Both the position numbers and the translations under genes were made by a program. Source: an uncultured Gemmiger sp. (GTDB lineage: Bacteria; Bacillota; Clostridia; Oscillospirales; Ruminococcaceae). Taken from it: a stretch of DNA of 57,535 nucleotides. The notes beneath the pieces were generated by a model. The model was given only the letters and a program-made list of their open reading frames with translations, was not told where the DNA came from and did no database searches. The DNA is taken from contig NZ_CAKTFU010000018.1 in the NCBI RefSeq assembly GCF_934561205.1, positions 1-57,535 on the forward strand, in the 5' to 3' direction. This document shows positions 53,573-57,535 of the stretch, one piece after another. The first letter of the stretch is position 1. Each line of letters starts with the position of its first letter.

Positions 53573-54070
53573 GGCTGCATGTTCGATAAACCTTATTTGA
53601 CCTTATGAATCCTTCGCGACCTTTCGGTTAGTTTGTAGGGAACGGTCTTGACCGTTCCGTGCCGCTTCACCAAAAGCACGACGCAGCGAGAAAACCACGC
53701 GCCATTCGGCGCGATTTTATGCGCTGCGCGCGGCCATATGTGCGGATGGGTCAAGACCCATCCCTACAAATCTTCCGGTAACAGACTTTTTCCACAAGCT
53801 GCGGGACGCAACTATGCGTCCCCTACAAACCTGCCGGAAACGGATACTTTGCCTTATAACCGCTCACTTTCCGCCGATTTGTAGGGGCGGTCATTGACCG
53901 CCCGTGCTGCTTTGCGGTAACGCCAACCTATCGGGTAACCCCCGCGGGCGAGCAATGCTCGCCCCTACAACCAAAGGGACACTTGCAACAAAATAAAACC
54001 GTGTCCGCATAGCGGACACACCTTATCTCAACTCTTAACTCTAAACTCTAAACTCTCCACTCTCAACAAA
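53573..54070. repeat. Intergenic palindrome cluster 3, includes family B repeat copy 3
   Basis: Family B copy 3 fills 53573-53800. It is followed by GGGACGCAACTATGCGTCCC (53803-53822, two central mismatches), GGGCGGTCATTGACCGCCC (about 53885-53903), GGGCGAGCAATGCTCGCCC (about 53946-53964) and the palindrome GTGTCCGCATAGCGGACAC (about 54001-54019). A short tandem repeat of (T)AACTCTA/AACTCTC units runs to the ribosome site of the flippase gene. No gene is seen here; short frames are not conserved between copies. Confidence 0.8.
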
Positions 54071-54080
54071 GGACCTCACT

Positions 54081-55535
54081 ATGTCTGCTGATTCCAAAAA
54101 AACGTCCGGCGAATCCTTTGCCGGCAACGTCATGAAATACTCCGTCGCCACCTATCTGGGCTTTGTCATTACCGGTGTGGCGCTGATCGTCAAGGGACTT
54201 TTGCCCGCCGAGGCGTTGGGCGCACCCGTGACCTTTATGACCTACACCGCCACCGTGATGAACCTTGGCATCCTGGGTCTGGATCAGGCGCTGCTGCGCT
54301 TTTATCACGAGCCGCCCGCCGGGGCCGAGCCGCGCCAGCTGTTTGCCGCCTGCACCCGCATTTCCGGCGCGTTTATGCTGGTGCTGGGCGTCGGCGGCAG
54401 CGTGTTCTTTGCCCGCCCCTTGGCCGCCGCGCTGGGTCTGGGCAGCGCCGGTCCCGGTATTGTGCCGCTGCTGTTCATCAACGCCGCACTGTATATGCTG
54501 GTGCGGTATCTGAACGTATTGCTGCGTCTGGAAAACGACATCCGCGCCTACACCGCCGAAACCCTGTGGATGCAGGGCTGCTTCAACCTGTTTTACCTGC
54601 TGCCGGGCTTTTTTACCGCCAATGTATATCTGCTGGCGCTGGCAGCCATATTGAGCTTTGGCGTGGTCGCCATCGCCTTTGGGTACAAGTACCGCAGCGC
54701 CGCGCTGGCGCCCCTGCCCGCCGACACGCTGGGCGGCATCGCCAAGGTCGCCGTGCCTTACGGCGTGGCGCTGGCACCTGCGCAGATTCTGTTCAGCCTG
54801 TCCAGCGGCATCTGCCTGTCCTTTGTCAGCAACTACTGCGACGCCACCGCGCAGGGGCTGTTCGCCTTCGGGTACAGCCTGGCGCAGCTGGTCACCGCCA
54901 TTCAGGCAGGGTTTTCGACCTACTGGGGTCCGTATGTGTACGCCCACTATCAGGACGAGCAGGAGCGCATCTGCAGTGTGCATGACGTGCTGAACTTTTT
55001 GATTTTTGCGTTTTTCACCGTGCTGGTCATGCTGGAGGATATCGTTTTCGTCATCTTCCGCGACAAGCAGGGCTGTATGACCATCTTCCCGCTGCTGATG
55101 CTGGCGGTGGTGTTCAACATTCTGTGCGAGGGTACCGTCTACGGCAACTCGATTGCCCGCAGACCGTGGCACGATACCATCGGCATCGCCGTGGGCGCGG
55201 CTGCCAACCTGGGGCTGTGCGCCCTGCTGGTACCCGTCTACGGGCTGCGCGGCGCGGCACTGGCGCTGGCGGGCGGCAACGGCGCAGCGTTTTTGTACCG
55301 CAGCATCACCGGGCAGGCGTATTACCGCACAGTGCCCAGCTTTCCGCGCACGATCTCCGGCTTTTTGCTGGCGTTCGCCGTGACCGCCGTCGGCACGATT
55401 TTTTACGGCAACTTCCTGCTGAAGCTGCTTTTAACCGCTGCGATTTTGTTTATCTATTGCACCATGTACCTGCCGCAGCTGAAAAAGCTGTGGCGCATCG
55501 GCTGCGGTATTTTGCGCAGCATCGCCAAGAAATGA
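54081..55535 (+). CDS. Wzx-like polysaccharide flippase (MOP superfamily)
   Basis: 484 residues; AAAGGACC precedes the ATG. Fourteen hydrophobic segments. The start (GNVMKYSVATYLGFVITGVALIVKGLLPAE) and GILGLDQALLRFYHEPP match polysaccharide-exporter flippases that move lipid-linked oligosaccharides across the membrane. VPYGVALAPAQILFSLSSGICLSFVSNYCDATAQGLF opens the second half. It lies after the MBOAT/SGNH/carbohydrate gene group but is split from it by the repeat cluster. Confidence 0.8.
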   Translation: MSADSKKTSGESFAGNVMKYSVATYLGFVITGVALIVKGLLPAEALGAPVTFMTYTATVMNLGILGLDQALLRFYHEPPAGAEPRQLFAACTRISGAFMLVLGVGGSVFFARPLAAALGLGSAGPGIVPLLFINAALYMLVRYLNVLLRLENDIRAYTAETLWMQGCFNLFYLLPGFFTANVYLLALAAILSFGVVAIAFGYKYRSAALAPLPADTLGGIAKVAVPYGVALAPAQILFSLSSGICLSFVSNYCDATAQGLFAFGYSLAQLVTAIQAGFSTYWGPYVYAHYQDEQERICSVHDVLNFLIFAFFTVLVMLEDIVFVIFRDKQGCMTIFPLLMLAVVFNILCEGTVYGNSIARRPWHDTIGIAVGAAANLGLCALLVPVYGLRGAALALAGGNGAAFLYRSITGQAYYRTVPSFPRTISGFLLAFAVTAVGTIFYGNFLLKLLLTAAILFIYCTMYLPQLKKLWRIGCGILRSIAKK

Positions 55536-55542
55536 GGCAACT

Positions 55543-56121
55543 ATGAAACACTGCGGCACCCAAACGCTGGAAACCCCGCGTCTTTTGCTGCGCCCTTTGC
55601 GCATGGACGACTGCGAAATGATGTTCAACAACTGGGCAGGCGACGCCGAAGTCACCCGCTATCTGCGCTGGGACGCCCACCCCAGCTGGGCGTACACCGC
55701 CGAGCTTTTGAACGAGTGGGAAAAGCACTACGCCGAGCCGGACTACTACCAGTGGGGCATCTGCGAAAAAAGCATGGGCATTTTGATCGGCAGCATCAGC
55801 ATTTTTACCAGCAGCGACATGCGCACCGGCTGGCACGCCAATTTGGAGCTGCTGGGCTTTCCGTATGAGGTCGGCTTTGCGCTGGGGCGCAAGTGGCACA
55901 ACCGCGGCTATATGACCGAGGCGCTGTGCGCGGTGCGGGATTTTTGGTTTACCGCCGTGGGCGCGCCGTGGCTGACCGCCTGCTTTGCCAACGGCAACGA
56001 CGCCAGCTGCGCCGTGCTGCAAAAAGCCGGTTTTACCTACGACCACGATGTGACCATCCACCGTTTTAACGGCGCAGCGGTAGCCTGCCGCGCCTGCAAG
56101 GTATTGAAAGAGGACGTATGA
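55543..56121 (+). CDS. GNAT N-acetyltransferase (RimJ/RimL type)
   Basis: 192 residues. The family opening TPRLLLRPLRMDDCEMMFNNWAGD is followed by IGSISIF, a beta-bulge region and GYMTEALCAVRDFWF, with the acetyl-CoA pocket in the RKWHNRGYM stretch. It starts 7 bp after the flippase stop and overlaps the hflX ATG by 4 bp. The acceptor (protein N-terminus or small molecule) is not known. Confidence 0.85.
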   Translation: MKHCGTQTLETPRLLLRPLRMDDCEMMFNNWAGDAEVTRYLRWDAHPSWAYTAELLNEWEKHYAEPDYYQWGICEKSMGILIGSISIFTSSDMRTGWHANLELLGFPYEVGFALGRKWHNRGYMTEALCAVRDFWFTAVGAPWLTACFANGNDASCAVLQKAGFTYDHDVTIHRFNGAAVACRACKVLKEDV

Positions 56122-57410
56122 GCGAAGAAAATGTGATTCAACTCGACCTTGGCACCACCGCGCAAAAAGCCACCGCCGCCGAAAAGCTGCCCGTGGTGCT
56201 GCTGGCGCTGGACCAAGGCAAATACGATATGCCCCGCAGTCTGGACGAGCTGCGCGCTTTGGCGGACGCCAACGGGATGCAGGCAGTGGCGGAGGTTGTG
56301 CAAAAGCGCCAGACGCCGGAGGCCGCCACCCTGCTGGGCGAGGGCAAGGTCGCCGAGGCGCGCCTTGTCTGCCAGAACGTCCATGCCGCCGCCGCGATTT
56401 TTGACGGCGAGCTGACCGGCAGCCAGATCCGCAATTTAAGCGCCGCTTTGCAGGTGGAGGTGCTGGACCGCACGCTGCTGATTTTGGAGATTTTCCGCGC
56501 CCGCGCCACCACCAACGAGGGCAAATTGCAGACCGAGCTTGCCACGCTGCGCTATCAGCTGCCGCGCCTGCAGGGCTTGGGCGAGTCGATGAGCCGTCAG
56601 GGCGGCGGCGGTGGCGGCGGGGGCGGCGCGCGCCGCGGCGCCGGTGAAACCAAGCTGGAGCTGGATCGCCGCCACCTGCACCACCGCATTGAGCATCTGG
56701 AAGAAAAGCTGAAGGAACTGGAAAAGCGCCGGGGCGAAACCCGCCGCGCCCGCCAAAAAAACAACGTACCTGTGGTAGCTTTGGTGGGGTACACCAACGT
56801 GGGCAAGTCCAGTTTGCTGAACGCCCTTTGCGGCGAGCAGATTTTTGAGGCGGATATGCTGTTTGCCACGTTGGACCCGACCGCCCGCAAGCTGACCCTG
56901 CCCAGCGGGCTGCAAATCATCTTGGTGGATACCGTCGGCTTTGTCAGCCGATTGCCGCACCATCTGGTCGAGGCGTTCCGCAGCACCTTGGAGGAGGCCG
57001 CCTTTGCCGATGTCATCATCAAGGTGGCGGACGCCGGGGACGAGCAGGCCGCCGAGCAGCTTGCCGTGACCGACGAGGTGCTTTCCGGGTTGGATTGCGG
57101 CGATATCCCGCAGCTGGTCGTCTACAATAAGTGCGATACAGCGAATCTTTCTTCCTTTGACCCCGATATTTTGCTGACCAGCGCCAAAACCGGGCGCGGT
57201 CTGCCCGAGCTGTTGGCAAAGCTGGACGATGTGCTGGCGCACCGCGTGCGCACGCTGGAGCTGCTGCTGCCCTATGACAAGCTGGCGCTGGCGGATATCC
57301 TGCGCAGCCGCGGCAGCGTGGCGGCAGAGGAATACCGCGAGGACGGCGTTTTTTACCGTGCCACCGTAAAAATTGACGACCTGCACCGCTTTGAGCCGTT
57401 TTTGGTATAA
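56118..57410 (+). CDS. hflX: Ribosome-associated GTPase HflX
   Basis: 430 residues. The N-terminal HflX domain has QKRQTPEAATLLGEGKV, DRTLLILEIFRARATTNEGK and a glycine-rich stretch before ARRGAGETKLELDRR, the family's hallmark. The G domain follows: G1 GYTNVGKSS (224-232), G3 DTVGF and G4 NKCD. It binds the large ribosomal subunit and splits stalled ribosomes. The start overlaps the acetyltransferase stop (ATGA). Confidence 0.95.
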   Translation: MSEENVIQLDLGTTAQKATAAEKLPVVLLALDQGKYDMPRSLDELRALADANGMQAVAEVVQKRQTPEAATLLGEGKVAEARLVCQNVHAAAAIFDGELTGSQIRNLSAALQVEVLDRTLLILEIFRARATTNEGKLQTELATLRYQLPRLQGLGESMSRQGGGGGGGGGARRGAGETKLELDRRHLHHRIEHLEEKLKELEKRRGETRRARQKNNVPVVALVGYTNVGKSSLLNALCGEQIFEADMLFATLDPTARKLTLPSGLQIILVDTVGFVSRLPHHLVEAFRSTLEEAAFADVIIKVADAGDEQAAEQLAVTDEVLSGLDCGDIPQLVVYNKCDTANLSSFDPDILLTSAKTGRGLPELLAKLDDVLAHRVRTLELLLPYDKLALADILRSRGSVAAEEYREDGVFYRATVKIDDLHRFEPFLV

Positions 57411-57470
57411 CGCGGCGGGAGGTTGGGCTGGTGTAAGATGGACAAATCGGAATTTATTGAGGTGTTTAGA

Positions 57471-57535
57471 ATGAAACAGAAAGTACCTATGATATGCAAC
57501 ATTGTGAGTCTCATTCTGTTGATTGTATTTGTTAT
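57471..57535 (+). CDS. Start of a membrane-protein gene, cut by the window end
   Basis: An ATG at 57471 with GAGGTG 9 nt upstream opens a frame of 21 codons to the window edge: MKQKVPMICNIVSLILLIVF then V. The hydrophobic run suggests a membrane or exported protein. The lower GC than hflX is visible even in this short piece. No family can be named. Confidence 0.5.
   Translation, partial: MKQKVPMICNIVSLILLIVFV

Overview
The window looks like a chromosomal stretch of a high-GC gut Firmicute of the Oscillospiraceae/Ruminococcaceae (Faecalibacterium, Subdoligranulum or Gemmiger type). This is inferred from strong Shine-Dalgarno sites, Gram-positive lipoproteins, GHKL/LytTR two-component pairs, a DUF6061-type small protein, many glycoside hydrolases and the style of the intergenic palindromes. 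No rRNA or universal marker is present, so the genus remains inference.

Layout. (1) 1-1690: a lower-GC gene, then the 3' half of a tRNA-Arg(CCG). This fits the right end of an integrated element. It is followed by a 224-bp dispersed repeat, a second tRNA-Arg remnant broken by a 73-bp palindromic insert, and a terminator. (2) 1689-6060: a DUF6061 gene and a trehalose locus (treR, treP, treC) with palindromic operators. (3) 6050-6890: mobile-element debris, including the C-terminus of a tyrosine recombinase. (4) 6940-13265, minus strand: a tartrate/fumarate (C4-dicarboxylate) locus with a two-subunit Fe-S hydro-lyase between two SLC13-type carriers, and two overlapping FadR-type regulators. The same 12-bp operator-like palindrome lies upstream of both transcription units. 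(5) 13428-18118, minus strand: a surface O-acylation cassette with MBOAT, a small membrane protein, and two SGNH-like proteins each fused to BspA-type leucine-rich repeats. (6) 18241-25868, minus strand: alpha-L-rhamnosidase, GPH sugar symporter, a domain-permuted membrane-anchored GH3 and a 4-TM protein. (7) 26146-30325, minus strand: two consecutive LytTR/GHKL two-component systems. (8) 30666-33608: LacZ-type beta-galactosidase, followed by a terminator and the relic of a GH88-like gene. (9) 34008-42064: an operon with a LegB-like dehydratase, a DUF2142 protein, and a duplicated two-gene module (large GT-C-like polytopic protein plus a ~215-aa membrane-anchored protein), probably for surface glycan assembly. 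(10) 42129-46756: MATE transporter, VTT/TVP38 protein, M29 aminopeptidase and acyltransferase-3. (11) 46813-49190, minus strand: a polar amino-acid ABC transporter. (12) 49765-57410: a second MBOAT plus SGNH O-acylation pair, a surface-carbohydrate protein, a Wzx-like flippase, a GNAT acetyltransferase and HflX. A new membrane-protein gene starts at the window's end.

Together the genes describe a saccharolytic, dicarboxylate-using anaerobe with a heavily modified cell surface. The least explained parts are the duplicated GT-C/accessory module, the LRR-fused SGNH proteins around MBOAT, and the intergenic arrays of palindromes whose arms change in sequence while staying complementary.
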